Part shown: one piece after another, positions 12,952 to 21,896 of the stretch
Layout of the letters: every line of letters begins with the position of its first letter
How positions within the stretch are numbered: the stretch's first letter is position 1
Source: Actinomycetota bacterium
GTDB lineage: Bacteria; Actinomycetota; Actinomycetes; Streptosporangiales; Streptosporangiaceae
Reading direction: 5' to 3'
Assembly (NCBI GenBank): GCA_027313705.1
Contig: DAHVDE010000079.1
Coordinates: 1 to 52,234 of the forward strand
Length of the DNA: 52,234 bases
Notes under the pieces: generated by a model
Database searches by the model: none
What the model was told of the DNA's origin: nothing
Seen by the model: only the letters and a program-made list of their open reading frames with translations
Position numbers and translations under genes: made by a program

Positions 12952-14180
12952 CAAACCTCCAGTCCCCCTGCTATATCCGCCTCCGTCCGATCCGCACCGG
13001 CTGGCTGGCTGGCGGCGAAGGCTCCGGCCGTGGTTGCCTGAACCGTCACGGCCTCGGCCTCAGTTACTCCAGAGTAGCTTCTGGGGATCTTCCCGGTAAA
13101 CCGGCTGACAATGTCATAAGACAGCGTATCGAGCGAGTCTGCCCAATCCTGAGCGGTCGGCTCGCCCTGATCACCTGGCCCGAACAAGATGACCTCGTCG
13201 CCCGCCTGCACCGGCACGCCGCAGGCATCAACGACGCACTGGTTCATGCATACGGTGCCGCTTATCGTCATCCGGCGACCGCGAATGAATACCTCGGCAA
13301 CGTTCCTCGCCGAGCGCGGAATCCCCTCGTTATACCCAAGCGGTATGAGCCCCAGCGTGGTCGTGGCGGCGGTCACGTACCTGTGGCCGTAGGACACCCC
13401 GGTTCCGGCCGGAACCAGTTTGGCCTGAACCAGGTGAGTGCGGACGGTCATGGCCGGCCGCAGCCACGGCGGCGGGCCGCCAGGCAACGTACTGAGCCCG
13501 GTGACCCCGCCGCCGGGGCGAACCAGGTCGAACCAGGTGTCCGGGCGGGTAAGCAGGGCCGGGGTATTCGCCAGGTGCCGCACCTCCGGCCTGATACCGA
13601 GCCGCTGCGCCTGTTCGAGCGCCGCGCAGAACGCGGCGAGCTGGTGGCCGACAGAAGGGTGGCCAGGCAGGTCAGCGCAGGCCAGGTGCGACCAGATGCC
13701 GACAATGCGGCAACGGCCTTCCGCCTGCTCGGCCAGGGTCGCGGCGAGCAGGCCTGGCCACTCGCGCATGGTGGCGCCGCCACGGCTCATGCCGGTATCC
13801 ACCTTCAGGTGCAGCCGGGCTGGCCTGCCCGCACGTACCGCGGCCGCGCCGATCTGGCGCACCAGGCTGGCCGTCCCCGCGCTGAGATCGACTCCGAGCT
13901 CGATCGCTTCCTTGTGCGCCGCGTCGGGCGCGGCGAGCAGGCAGAGCACCGGCGCGGACACCCCGGCTGCACGCAGGGCGATGGCCTCGCTGATCTGGCC
14001 GACGCCGAGCCACGTCGCACCGCCCGCCAGGGCGGCGGCGGCCGTAGGCAGCAGTCCGTGCCCGTAGCCGTCTGACTTGACCACTGCCATGACCGCGGCG
14101 GGCCCGGCGTGCTTCGCCAGCGCGGCCACGTTGGCCCTGATCGCGGTCAGGTCGACGATCGCCTCTGAGTGACCGTCCAT
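12951..14180 (-). CDS. alr: Alanine racemase
   Basis: PLP-dependent enzyme that interconverts L- and D-alanine for peptidoglycan. From the ATG at 14180 it has 409 residues. It shows AIVDLTAIRANVAAL, the PLP-lysine motif MAVVKSDGYGHG with Lys35, and the catalytic tyrosine region GVSYGHRYV. The open frame extends to a TTG at 14222, but the ATG gives the standard family N-terminus. It is the first gene of the alr-hydrolase-tsaE operon and is divergent from the S9 peptidase gene. Confidence 0.96.
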   Translation of the reverse strand: MDGHSEAIVDLTAIRANVAALAKHAGPAAVMAVVKSDGYGHGLLPTAAAALAGGATWLGVGQISEAIALRAAGVSAPVLCLLAAPDAAHKEAIELGVDLSAGTASLVRQIGAAAVRAGRPARLHLKVDTGMSRGGATMREWPGLLAATLAEQAEGRCRIVGIWSHLACADLPGHPSVGHQLAAFCAALEQAQRLGIRPEVRHLANTPALLTRPDTWFDLVRPGGGVTGLSTLPGGPPPWLRPAMTVRTHLVQAKLVPAGTGVSYGHRYVTAATTTLGLIPLGYNEGIPRSARNVAEVFIRGRRMTISGTVCMNQCVVDACGVPVQAGDEVILFGPGDQGEPTAQDWADSLDTLSYDIVSRFTGKIPRSYSGVTEAEAVTVQATTAGAFAASQPAGADRTEADIAGGLEV

Positions 14181-14404
14181 GCCGTCCAAGTCTGCCAGCA
14201 GCGGGCTACCGCCAGGACCCAATGGCTAACCAGCCAATCTCCGCGGCCCGAGCGCGCCGCCATCGGTCCAGCGCGGCAGGGGACGACGGCTGCCGGGTGA
14301 GCTGCCCGGATTTTTCCTCCGCGCGGCATCCCCGGCAGGCGGCAGGAGGGCCAACTGACCAATCAGGTTGCGCAAGACGCCGCCTGGCGTGGTTAGGTAC
14401 AGGC

Positions 14405-16252
14405 ATGGCTGATCTCATCCCGCGTCAGGTCCTGTTCGGTAACCCAGAGCGAGCGGCGCCGCGGCTTTCGCCCGATGGCAGCAGGCTGGCCTGGATCGCG
14501 CCGCATAACGGGGTACTGAATGTGTGGCTTACCGCGATAGGCCCTGGCGGCGGCATCGACCTGCGCGCAGCGGAGGTCGTGACCGATGACACCGACCGCG
14601 GCATAAGGACCTTCGCCTGGGCGCACGATAACCGGCATCTTCTCTACCTGCAGGACACTGGGGGCGACGAAAATTGGCGGCTATATGACGTTGATCTTGA
14701 AACCATGGAGCGGAGGGACCTGACGCCTTTCGACGGCGTCCAGACCCAGCTCGTGGCCATGGAGCCCGAATTTCCCGCCGAGTTGCTGATCGGGCTGAAC
14801 AAGGACAACAAGGAACTGCACGATGTCTACCGGCTCGACCTGGTGACAGGAAAGCTGACCAAGGAAGTCGAGAACCCCGGCTACCTGGGCTGGGTCGCGG
14901 ACTCCAGGCTCGTGGTGCGGGCCGCGTTCGAGCCCGCGCCCGATGGGTCGCTGCGGGTGCTTGTGCGGGACGACGCGGGAGACAAGTGGCGGGTGCTGCT
15001 TGAAGTGCCTGCCGACGACGCGCTGACCACCGACGCGGTCGGATTCAGCGCGGACGGCAAGTCGATCGTGATGATCACGTCACTCGACGCGGAGACGGCC
15101 AGGCTGGTCAGCATCGACCTGGCGAGCGGCGAGCGAGAGGTGCTTGCCGCCGATCCGGTATCTGACGTGAGCGATGTGCGGATCAGCCCGGTCACCAAGC
15201 AGCCGCAGATAGTGACTTTCAACAAGGACAGGTCTGACTACCTGGTACTCGACCCTTCCGCCGTCGACGACCTGGCCGCGATCAGGGCGCTCAGCCCCGG
15301 CGACCCGATGTTTACCAGCGGGGATGACGCGGACGAGAACTGGCTGGTCGCCTTTTCCAACGACGACGGTCCCGTGCACTATTACGCGTACGACCGGGCG
15401 AGCCTGACCGGAGCGTTCTTGTTCGAGCACCAGCCGGAACTGGCCAGGTACCAGTTGTCGCACCTGGAGCCGTTCGAGTACCGGGCCAGGGACGGCCTGA
15501 CCATTCACGGCTACGCCACCTTCCCAGCCGACGGGCCGCGCACCGGGCTCCCCACCGTGCTCTACGTGCACGGCGGGCCGTGGGCGCGGGACGCCTGGGG
15601 TTACAACGCGAGCGCGCAGTGGTTCGCCAACCGAGGCTATCTGTGCCTGATGGTCAACTACCGTGGCTCGACCGGGTACGGCAAGGCGTTCATCAACGCC
15701 GGCGACCGCGAGTGGGGCGCCAAGATGCAAGACGACCTCACCGACGCCGTCGCGCACGCCGTCGGCCAGGGCTGGTCTGACCCGAAGCGGATCGCAATCT
15801 TCGGCGGCTCTTACGGCGGCTACGCCGCGCTGGCCGGCGCGACGTTCACTCCTGACCTCTACCGGTGCGCGGTAGACCTGGTCGGGCCCTCCAACCTGAA
15901 GACGCTCATCGAGACGATCCCGCCCTACTGGGCGCCGATGGCCGCCCAGTTCCACCGGCGAGTCGGGGATCCGGCCAAGGACGCAGAGTTTCTCTGGTCA
16001 AGGTCACCGCTTTCCCGCGCGGATCAGATCAAGATCCCGATGCTGATCGCTCAGGGCGCCAACGACCCGCGGGTGAAGCAGGCCGAGTCGGAGCAGATCG
16101 TCGCGGCGATGAAGGCGGCCGGGATCGAGCATGAGTACCTGCTGTTTCCCGACGAGGGCCACGGTTTCGCGAAACCGGAGAATCGCATGATCTTCTACGC
16201 CGCCGCCGAGAAGTTCCTTGCTCGCTACCTCGGCGGACGCGTAGAAGAATAG
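14405..16252 (+). CDS. S9 family (prolyl oligopeptidase-like) serine peptidase
   Basis: A 615-residue acylaminoacyl-peptidase/dipeptidyl-peptidase-like enzyme. The N-terminal ~340 residues form a beta-propeller with PD40-type repeats (RLSPDGSRLAW, GIRTFAWAHDNRHLLY). The C-terminal catalytic domain has the nucleophile Ser469 in GGSYGGYAAL, Asp554 in GANDPRV and His586 in DEGHGF. No signal peptide is seen, so it is probably cytoplasmic. I chose the ATG at 14405 because the 61 residues read from 14222 are Arg/Ala-rich and lack propeller features. Its stop directly abuts the stop of the convergent acyltransferase. Confidence 0.9.
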   Translation: MADLIPRQVLFGNPERAAPRLSPDGSRLAWIAPHNGVLNVWLTAIGPGGGIDLRAAEVVTDDTDRGIRTFAWAHDNRHLLYLQDTGGDENWRLYDVDLETMERRDLTPFDGVQTQLVAMEPEFPAELLIGLNKDNKELHDVYRLDLVTGKLTKEVENPGYLGWVADSRLVVRAAFEPAPDGSLRVLVRDDAGDKWRVLLEVPADDALTTDAVGFSADGKSIVMITSLDAETARLVSIDLASGEREVLAADPVSDVSDVRISPVTKQPQIVTFNKDRSDYLVLDPSAVDDLAAIRALSPGDPMFTSGDDADENWLVAFSNDDGPVHYYAYDRASLTGAFLFEHQPELARYQLSHLEPFEYRARDGLTIHGYATFPADGPRTGLPTVLYVHGGPWARDAWGYNASAQWFANRGYLCLMVNYRGSTGYGKAFINAGDREWGAKMQDDLTDAVAHAVGQGWSDPKRIAIFGGSYGGYAALAGATFTPDLYRCAVDLVGPSNLKTLIETIPPYWAPMAAQFHRRVGDPAKDAEFLWSRSPLSRADQIKIPMLIAQGANDPRVKQAESEQIVAAMKAAGIEHEYLLFPDEGHGFAKPENRMIFYAAAEKFLARYLGGRVEE

Positions 16253-18370
16253 CTAGCTTGAGACGACGCAGCCCTGGCTGTGGCCGATCGCGGGAAAGGC
16301 TCTGGCCAGGGCATCGGCGATGCCGAGCGCGCGGTGCTCATAGCCGAGCGAGGTGTAGTGAATGCCGTCGCTGATGAACCATTTCGCCTTGGCCACCGCG
16401 GCCCAGTTGTATACGCGCATGTTCGGGTACATCGCGCATGCCCGCAGCAGCGTGCGGTTCCACTTGACCATGTTCGCCTCCGCGTAAGGGCCGCTGTTCA
16501 GCAGCGAGATGACGTTCACCCACATCACCGGCATGCCGTCGGCGGCGGCCATCATCTGCTTGATCCGGTACATGAGGGTGTAGTTCGAGCCGGCCGCCAC
16601 GTCCGCCGTGTCGTTGGTGCCAAGCGCAAGCACCCAGCAGCCGCGGAATCCGCCCTTGATGATGTTCTTGGCCGCGTCATAGCCGTTAACCTGGCCCGGA
16701 AGTACCTCCACGACGGAACGGGCGCCGGATACATCGGTCACCACAGTCTGGACACCCACGTCCTCGTACCTGGCGATGATGCGCTGCCTGGGGTTCGGCA
16801 GGTAGCTGGCCGACACCAGGCCGTCAGAGGTCGAGTCGCCGATATGGGCCACCGCCTTGCAGGACGTGCGCAGCGGAGGTGCGGCGGTCGGCCAGGGCGA
16901 CGCCTTGCCCTTGCCGCCCTGCCTGTTGCCGCCCTGCCCGTTGCCGCCCTGCCCGTTGCCGCCCTGGCCATGACTCGCGGGCTTGGCCACCGACTTGGTG
17001 ACCGGAAGCTGAAGATTGCCTCCAGACGCGAGCACCGAGCTCGCGCCGCTGCTCGCGGCTGGCCCGTGCACCGCGCCTGAGAGGCCCGCGCATGCCACCA
17101 CCAGGACCGCCACGCCGCTCGCGGTGGCTCCTAGGCCACTGAAGCTGGTGAGCTGGCTGGTATAGCCGGTACCTGCGGGCCTGGTCCACGATCCTGCGGC
17201 GCGGAGCTGCGCCCAGAGCTTGCCGATCGCACCGTGCCTGATCGGCTCTTCGACGAACCGCCACGACAACGCGGCTATGCCGATCGCGGCGGCGATCTGA
17301 AGCACGACCCTTAGCAAGTTGAACCTGGCGTTGACCGGCGTCGTGAGGACAATCACCGGATAATGCCAAAGGTAGATGCCATAGGACCTGGCACCGATCC
17401 AGCGCAGCGGCTTCCAGCCGAGCGCGAGCCCGACCCTCGTACCTGGCACTGCGGTCGCGGCCACTACCGCTGCCGTCGCGCAGGAAAGCAAGGCGAGGCC
17501 GCCTCGGTATGCGAACGGCGAGTACTCGCCAACCCGCCAGATCATGATGGCGATGATCGCGAGCCCGGCGAAGCCGGCGACGTCCAGGGCAGCCCGGGCC
17601 GCCCTTCCTGCGATCACCGTGCGGCCGACCGGCCAGGCCAGGGCAAGCATCGCGCCGATGAGGAGGCCGAAGGCGCGGGTATCTGTCCCCTCGTAGACCC
17701 TGGTCGGGTCGAGACCTGGCTGGTACAGGTGGATCATCAAGAAGACCGAGATCGCGGTCAGGGCCGCCGTGGGCAACATCAGCCAGCGTGGTGCCGCCTT
17801 GCCCCGGCGGCGCAGGAGGAAGAGCCCCGCCATCAGCAAGATCGGCCAGACCAGGTAGAACTGCTCCTCGACCGCGAGTGACCATAGATGATCGAGCGGC
17901 TGCGGCGGCGCGAACCTGGAAAAGTAGGACTGGCTCGCCGCGATGTAGTACCAGTTGCTGAAGTACCCGGCGGCGGCTCCCACCGCGCCGCGCAAGCTCG
18001 CCAGCCTCGCCCTGTCGGCCAGCGTAACCCAGGCCGTGACGACGGCCAGCATGACGAACAAAGCAGGCAGCAGGCGCCTGGCACGGCGCAGCCAGAAGTC
18101 GCCGAGGTTGATCCGGCCCGCCTGCCCGCCCTTCCTGTCAGAAGCCGCCGCCCGCCCAAAAAGCGCCGCCCGCCCAGAAGCCGCCCACTGTTCGATCAGC
18201 AGGCTGGTAATCAGGAAGCCACTCAGGGTGAAGAACACGCCGACGCCGAGCAGGCCGCCCGGCGCCCAGCCAAACCCCTCGTGATAAGCGATAACCGCGA
18301 GGACCGCGATGGCGCGCAGCCCGTCAAGGCCGGGCAGGTAACGCTGACCAGAATCAACGGGCCTCGGCAT
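16253..18370 (-). CDS. Acyltransferase-3 membrane protein fused to an SGNH hydrolase domain
   Basis: A 705-residue OafA-like fusion. Residues ~1-400 form a polytopic acyltransferase-3 domain (YLPGLDGLRAIAVLAVIAYH at the start, then the RRARRLLPALF and LDHLWSLAVEEQFYLVWP signatures). One further membrane segment and a low-complexity Gly/Gln/Asn linker (~450-485) follow. The C-terminal SGNH domain (~504-705) has GDST (Ser513), GTND (Asn586) and the Asp668/His671 pair in SDGIHY. Such fusions O-acylate extracytoplasmic glycans; the actual substrate is unknown. The SGNH part is closely related to the next gene's product. It ends against the S9 peptidase stop with no spacer. Confidence 0.93.
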   Translation of the reverse strand: MPRPVDSGQRYLPGLDGLRAIAVLAVIAYHEGFGWAPGGLLGVGVFFTLSGFLITSLLIEQWAASGRAALFGRAAASDRKGGQAGRINLGDFWLRRARRLLPALFVMLAVVTAWVTLADRARLASLRGAVGAAAGYFSNWYYIAASQSYFSRFAPPQPLDHLWSLAVEEQFYLVWPILLMAGLFLLRRRGKAAPRWLMLPTAALTAISVFLMIHLYQPGLDPTRVYEGTDTRAFGLLIGAMLALAWPVGRTVIAGRAARAALDVAGFAGLAIIAIMIWRVGEYSPFAYRGGLALLSCATAAVVAATAVPGTRVGLALGWKPLRWIGARSYGIYLWHYPVIVLTTPVNARFNLLRVVLQIAAAIGIAALSWRFVEEPIRHGAIGKLWAQLRAAGSWTRPAGTGYTSQLTSFSGLGATASGVAVLVVACAGLSGAVHGPAASSGASSVLASGGNLQLPVTKSVAKPASHGQGGNGQGGNGQGGNRQGGKGKASPWPTAAPPLRTSCKAVAHIGDSTSDGLVSASYLPNPRQRIIARYEDVGVQTVVTDVSGARSVVEVLPGQVNGYDAAKNIIKGGFRGCWVLALGTNDTADVAAGSNYTLMYRIKQMMAAADGMPVMWVNVISLLNSGPYAEANMVKWNRTLLRACAMYPNMRVYNWAAVAKAKWFISDGIHYTSLGYEHRALGIADALARAFPAIGHSQGCVVSS
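16911..16970. repeat. Four 15-bp tandem repeats inside the acyltransferase-SGNH gene
   Basis: Four consecutive units of about TTGCCGCCCTGCCCG encode the linker repeat Gly-Gly-Asn-Gly-Gln between the membrane and SGNH domains. The unit length keeps the reading frame, so copy number could vary between strains without breaking the protein. Confidence 0.9.
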
Positions 18371-18490
18371 GTTCCCCCCCTGTCATCCGCCGTCTCGCCG
18401 TGATGGGAGACCTACGGTCCGCGAGCAGGATAGAACTACCCCGAGTGAATTAATGGCTACGTATCGTCGATGGCAAAGTTAAGGAAGCCG

Positions 18491-19402
18491 TCATCGGACA
18501 ATCTGGCCGTTGCTGCGGCCGTTCAGCGGAAACGCCTTGGCGAGTGCCTTCGCGATGAGTTTCGCGCGCATGACGCACCCGGCCGAGTTGTAGTGCACGC
18601 CGTCGGACAGGAACCAGCCGGGCTGCGCCACCGCAGCCCAGTCGAAAATCCTCATGTTCGGGTACCTGTGCAGCGCCTGCACCAAGGCGGCATTCCACGC
18701 CTGCTCATTGGCGTTCGACCAGGCACCACCGGTGAGCATGGTTTTCACGTTCACCCACATCACCGGCTCGCCGCCGGCCACGGACATCATCTCGTTGATA
18801 CGCGCCGCAGCATCCACCGGCGAGCCAATTGAGATGTTGGCGGCATCATTGGTGCCGAGCGCGAACACCCAGCAGCCGCGGTAACCCTGGTCCTTCCAGT
18901 TGAGCGCGACGTTGTAACCGTTAACCTGCCCTGGCAGCGTCTCCACGATCGAACGGCCGCCAGAGGCGTCGATCTTCAGGTCCTTGACCCCGACGTCCGA
19001 GTACTGGGCGGCGAGGCGCTGCGCCGGATCGGGAATATCCTCAGCCGACACCAGGTCGACCGAGGTTGAGTCGCCGATATGGGCCACCGACCGGCATGAC
19101 GTGTGCGTACTTGTCACGTGTGCGACTTCCGTAGAGTGACGAACCTTCGTAGCGGAGGAGCCAGGCGCCACCGCCCTGACCGGGGCGGTGGTACGCCCCG
19201 CGCCACCGATCGCCGACGGCAAGCCAGCAGAACCGCCACCCGGGCCGGCCGCAACCTTGGCCACCGCCACCCCAGCGACCAGGCCAACCGCGGCCACGCC
19301 GACCGCCGCCGCGAAGGTCACCAGCTGAGACCCTGGCACACCTGCTCGTGAATGGCTGGACCCCCGACCCGCATGGCGCGGGCGATGCCGCCTCGAGCGC
19401 AT
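18491..19402 (-). CDS. Secreted or membrane-anchored SGNH hydrolase
   Basis: A 303-residue SGNH/GDSL-fold esterase. A basic N-terminus is followed by a hydrophobic segment (LVTFAAAVGVAAVGLVAGVAVA, about 27-48), a signal anchor or signal peptide. After a Ser/Thr/Pro-poor linker, the catalytic domain starts near 103 with HIGDST (Ser112). It continues with ALGTND and ends with LSDGVHY (Asp/His dyad). It matches the C-terminal domain of the neighbouring acyltransferase over its whole length. The two are therefore paralogues, probably acting on the same acylated surface glycan. The ATG at 19402 has GGAG six bases upstream. Confidence 0.88.
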   Translation of the reverse strand: MRSRRHRPRHAGRGSSHSRAGVPGSQLVTFAAAVGVAAVGLVAGVAVAKVAAGPGGGSAGLPSAIGGAGRTTAPVRAVAPGSSATKVRHSTEVAHVTSTHTSCRSVAHIGDSTSVDLVSAEDIPDPAQRLAAQYSDVGVKDLKIDASGGRSIVETLPGQVNGYNVALNWKDQGYRGCWVFALGTNDAANISIGSPVDAAARINEMMSVAGGEPVMWVNVKTMLTGGAWSNANEQAWNAALVQALHRYPNMRIFDWAAVAQPGWFLSDGVHYNSAGCVMRAKLIAKALAKAFPLNGRSNGQIVR

Positions 19403-19495
19403 CAATCACTCCGTTCGACGATGGGACACACAGCGGCGTTCCAGCCGGCATCTATTGCGCATTTCGCGTAATGTCTTCCCCAGGATTAGGTCTCC

Positions 19496-19546
19496 ATTAT
19501 AGAAAAACGATCCGAGCATTGTTGCGGTTTCGTGACCTTGGTCACG
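19496..19546 (-). promoter_or_regulatory. Promoter region of the SGNH hydrolase with a CRP-like palindrome
   Basis: On the minus strand a perfect -10 hexamer TATAAT lies at 19501-19496; no good -35 is visible. Upstream, 19531-19546 is a perfect 16-base palindrome, CGTGACCTTGGTCACG, which contains GTGA-N6-TCAC, the core of CRP-type sites in actinobacteria. Its centre would be near -49 of a start at about 19489, compatible with activation. The divergent RibD-like gene could also be influenced. Confidence 0.55.
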
Positions 19547-19657
19547 CGGGGGACGATCCCCTGCTCCCCCAGCACCACCGGCATGCGCCGGGCTTTGCGG
19601 GGAGCGGTGGCGGGGCGACTGGCGGGGCGAGGTGGGGTGACCGTAGGCTTGCGGGCT

Positions 19658-20329
19658 ATGGGGCGGCCGTACGTTGTGCTTAGCTGCGCGATGTCGCTCG
19701 ATGGGTACATTGATGACGCTGGGCAGCGCAGGCTCGTGCTTTCCGGCGAGGCTGATCTCGACAGGGTGGATGAGTTGCGGGCGTCGTGTGACGCCATCCT
19801 CGTCGGGGCAGGAACCGTTCGGGCGGACAATCCCCGGTTGCTGTTGCGGTCTTCCGGACGGCGAGACTCCAGGGTCGCGCGAGGCGCGGCACCTGATCCC
19901 CTGCGCGTGGTGATCACCAGCAGCGGGCGTCTGGATCCAGGAGCAAGGATCTTCTCGACCGGCCCGCGACCGCCCCTGGTCTATGTGTCGTCAGGGCAGG
20001 TGGCACCGGCGCGGGATCAACTCGGGTCGGTCGCTGACGTCACCGACGGGGGCAGCCCGGTTGACTTCGCCGGTGTTCTCGCGGATCTGGCCGACCGCGG
20101 GATCAAGCGGCTGATGGTCGAAGGCGGGACCCGTGTTCTGACCGGGTTCCTGGCCGGCGGTCTTGCGGACGAGCTTCGTCTCGCAATTGCGCCGATCTTT
20201 ATCGGTGACTCACGGGCGCCGCGGTTCACCGGAGACGGATGCTTTCCCTGGAACCCGTCGCGGCCAGCGAGACTGGTAGATGTAGGCCGGGCCGGCGAGG
20301 TGGCGGTCCTGACGTATGCCCTCGCTTAG
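19658..20329 (+). CDS. RibD C-terminal domain / dihydrofolate-reductase-like reductase
   Basis: A 223-residue stand-alone reductase domain resembling the pyrimidine reductase half of RibD. It shows VVLSCAMSLDGYIDDAG at the start, the NADPH-binding VGAGTVRADNPRLLLR and the conserved VEGGTRVLTGFL. The deaminase half is absent. It may act in riboflavin or deazaflavin metabolism or as a general NADPH reductase; no neighbour settles this. The ATG at 19658 gives the family N-terminus; the longer frame from 19532 reads Arg/Gly-rich non-domain sequence. It is convergent with the NAD(P)HX repair gene. Confidence 0.85.
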   Translation: MGRPYVVLSCAMSLDGYIDDAGQRRLVLSGEADLDRVDELRASCDAILVGAGTVRADNPRLLLRSSGRRDSRVARGAAPDPLRVVITSSGRLDPGARIFSTGPRPPLVYVSSGQVAPARDQLGSVADVTDGGSPVDFAGVLADLADRGIKRLMVEGGTRVLTGFLAGGLADELRLAIAPIFIGDSRAPRFTGDGCFPWNPSRPARLVDVGRAGEVAVLTYALA

Positions 20330-20385
20330 CCGCACTATGCTCGCAGATGGCGCGCTGGCATCCGTGTGCCGCTGCGAACCGCAGG

Positions 20386-21891
20386 TCAGGGCTGGTGCAT
20401 GAGCCTGAACGCGTCGGGAAGGGTGGCGAGCAGATCGGCCGCGCCGATCGGGGCCTCTCTGGCAGCCAGGCGGGCGGCGATGCCGTGCAGGAAGGCACCG
20501 GCCGCAGCGGCGTATTGAACTGGCTCGGTGCCTTGGGCTAGCAGCGCGCCGACGATTCCGGAGAGCACGTCACCTGAACCCGCGGTCGCCAGCCAGGGAG
20601 TACCCGTGGGGTTGACGAGCACAGGGTCGGCCAGGTCCCTGGTCGCGATGACTGTGGTCGAGCCTTTCAGCAAGACGGTGACACCGAGGTCGGCGGCCGC
20701 GGCGCGCGCCGACTCAAGCCTGCGCGCCTCTATGGTGTCCGGATTGCCGGAAGTGAACCTGGCTAGCTCGCCGGCGTGCGGGGTGATGACCGTCTCAGCT
20801 TTGGCCGGCCGCAGCGAGAGAAGGTCCCGGTGAGCGGCGAGCACGGTCAGTCCGTCGGCGTCGATCAAGACGGGCACCGGCGTCGCCAGGACCGCGCGAA
20901 GCAGTGCGGCGGCCTCCGCGCCGGTGCCAAGACCCGGGCCAGCCACCCATGCCTGCACGCGTCCAGCCGACTCGACGGCGGCGGGCGGGTCGGCTGGGTC
21001 TACGAGCGTGAGTACCGCCTCAGGCCAGTGGGCGCGAACGGCCTCGACCGCCGCCTGGGCGGACACGAACCTGACCATGCCCGCACCCGCGCGGATGGCG
21101 CCGCCGACGCTCAGGACCGCTGCGCCGGTGTACTTCTCGCTGCCTGCCAGGATGCCGAGCACGCCTCTGCGGTACTTGTTCGATTCCGCGGCCGGTTCAG
21201 GCAGCAACGCGGCGACGTCAGCCGCCTGGAGAGCGACTACCGCCGGAGCGCTGGACAAATACGGATCAAGCCCGATATCGGCCAGCTCGACGGTGCCCGC
21301 ATAGCTGGCGCCAGGAGCAACGAGGAGGCCTGGCTTGATCGTGCCGAAAGTCACCGTGACGTCCGCGCGAATCGCTGCCCCCTCGACGACGCCGGTGTCG
21401 GCGTTCACGCCGCTCGGCAGGTCAACGGCCACTACGATCGCGCCGGCGGCCGCCGCGTCAGCGACGTATCCGGCGATGGTCGCGGCAGGCTCGCGCAGTC
21501 CGCCGTGTCCGCCGATGCCGAGTACGCCGTCGAGAATGAGATCCGCCTCGGCGATGACGTCGTCCACGATTGCGTCACCGGCCGTTATGACCCGCCCGCC
21601 TGCCTGCCGCAGGGCCAGCGCTCCTGATTCATGTAGCCGGCTGCCAGCACGCACCACCACGACGCTCGCACCCCGCTGTGCCAATCTAGCCGCGGCATGC
21701 AAGGCGTCGCCGCCGTTATCCCCGGTACCCGCAAGCACCACGACTCGCGCGCCGTAGACCCGGCCGAGCAACCTCGAGCAGATGGCGGCCAGGCCCGCGG
21801 CGGCCCGCCGCATAAGCGCGCCGTCAGGCACGGTTGCCATGAGGGCGCACTCGGCCGCCCTGACATGATCTACCGAATGCGCTTCCCGCAT
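20386..21891 (-). CDS. nnr: Bifunctional NAD(P)H-hydrate epimerase / ADP-dependent NAD(P)H-hydrate dehydratase
   Basis: Repairs hydrated NAD(P)H: the N-terminal YjeF_N epimerase domain converts R to S forms and the C-terminal YjeF_C domain dehydrates them using ADP. The protein has 501 residues. The epimerase half shows VLAGTGDNGGDALHAA and the VAVDLPSGVNADTG motif. The kinase-like half shows VAGPGLGT, VLIDADGL, ITPHAGE and TAGSGDVLSG. The ATG at 21891 lies six bases after the glmS stop, so the two genes are probably one transcript. Confidence 0.95.
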   Translation of the reverse strand: MREAHSVDHVRAAECALMATVPDGALMRRAAAGLAAICSRLLGRVYGARVVVLAGTGDNGGDALHAAARLAQRGASVVVVRAGSRLHESGALALRQAGGRVITAGDAIVDDVIAEADLILDGVLGIGGHGGLREPAATIAGYVADAAAAGAIVVAVDLPSGVNADTGVVEGAAIRADVTVTFGTIKPGLLVAPGASYAGTVELADIGLDPYLSSAPAVVALQAADVAALLPEPAAESNKYRRGVLGILAGSEKYTGAAVLSVGGAIRAGAGMVRFVSAQAAVEAVRAHWPEAVLTLVDPADPPAAVESAGRVQAWVAGPGLGTGAEAAALLRAVLATPVPVLIDADGLTVLAAHRDLLSLRPAKAETVITPHAGELARFTSGNPDTIEARRLESARAAAADLGVTVLLKGSTTVIATRDLADPVLVNPTGTPWLATAGSGDVLSGIVGALLAQGTEPVQYAAAAGAFLHGIAARLAAREAPIGAADLLATLPDAFRLMHQP

Positions 21892-21896
21892 CGCCG

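Noticed and set aside
16824-17885. 353-residue minus-strand open frame inside the acyltransferase gene
   Set aside because: It is in another frame of a gene with clear acyltransferase and SGNH motifs, and its translation is low-complexity Arg/Gly-rich.
19403-19657. c-di-AMP (ydaO-type) riboswitch before the SGNH hydrolase
   Set aside because: Such riboswitches often precede actinobacterial wall hydrolases, but I could not recognise the conserved core here; only a promoter and a CRP-like palindrome are visible.
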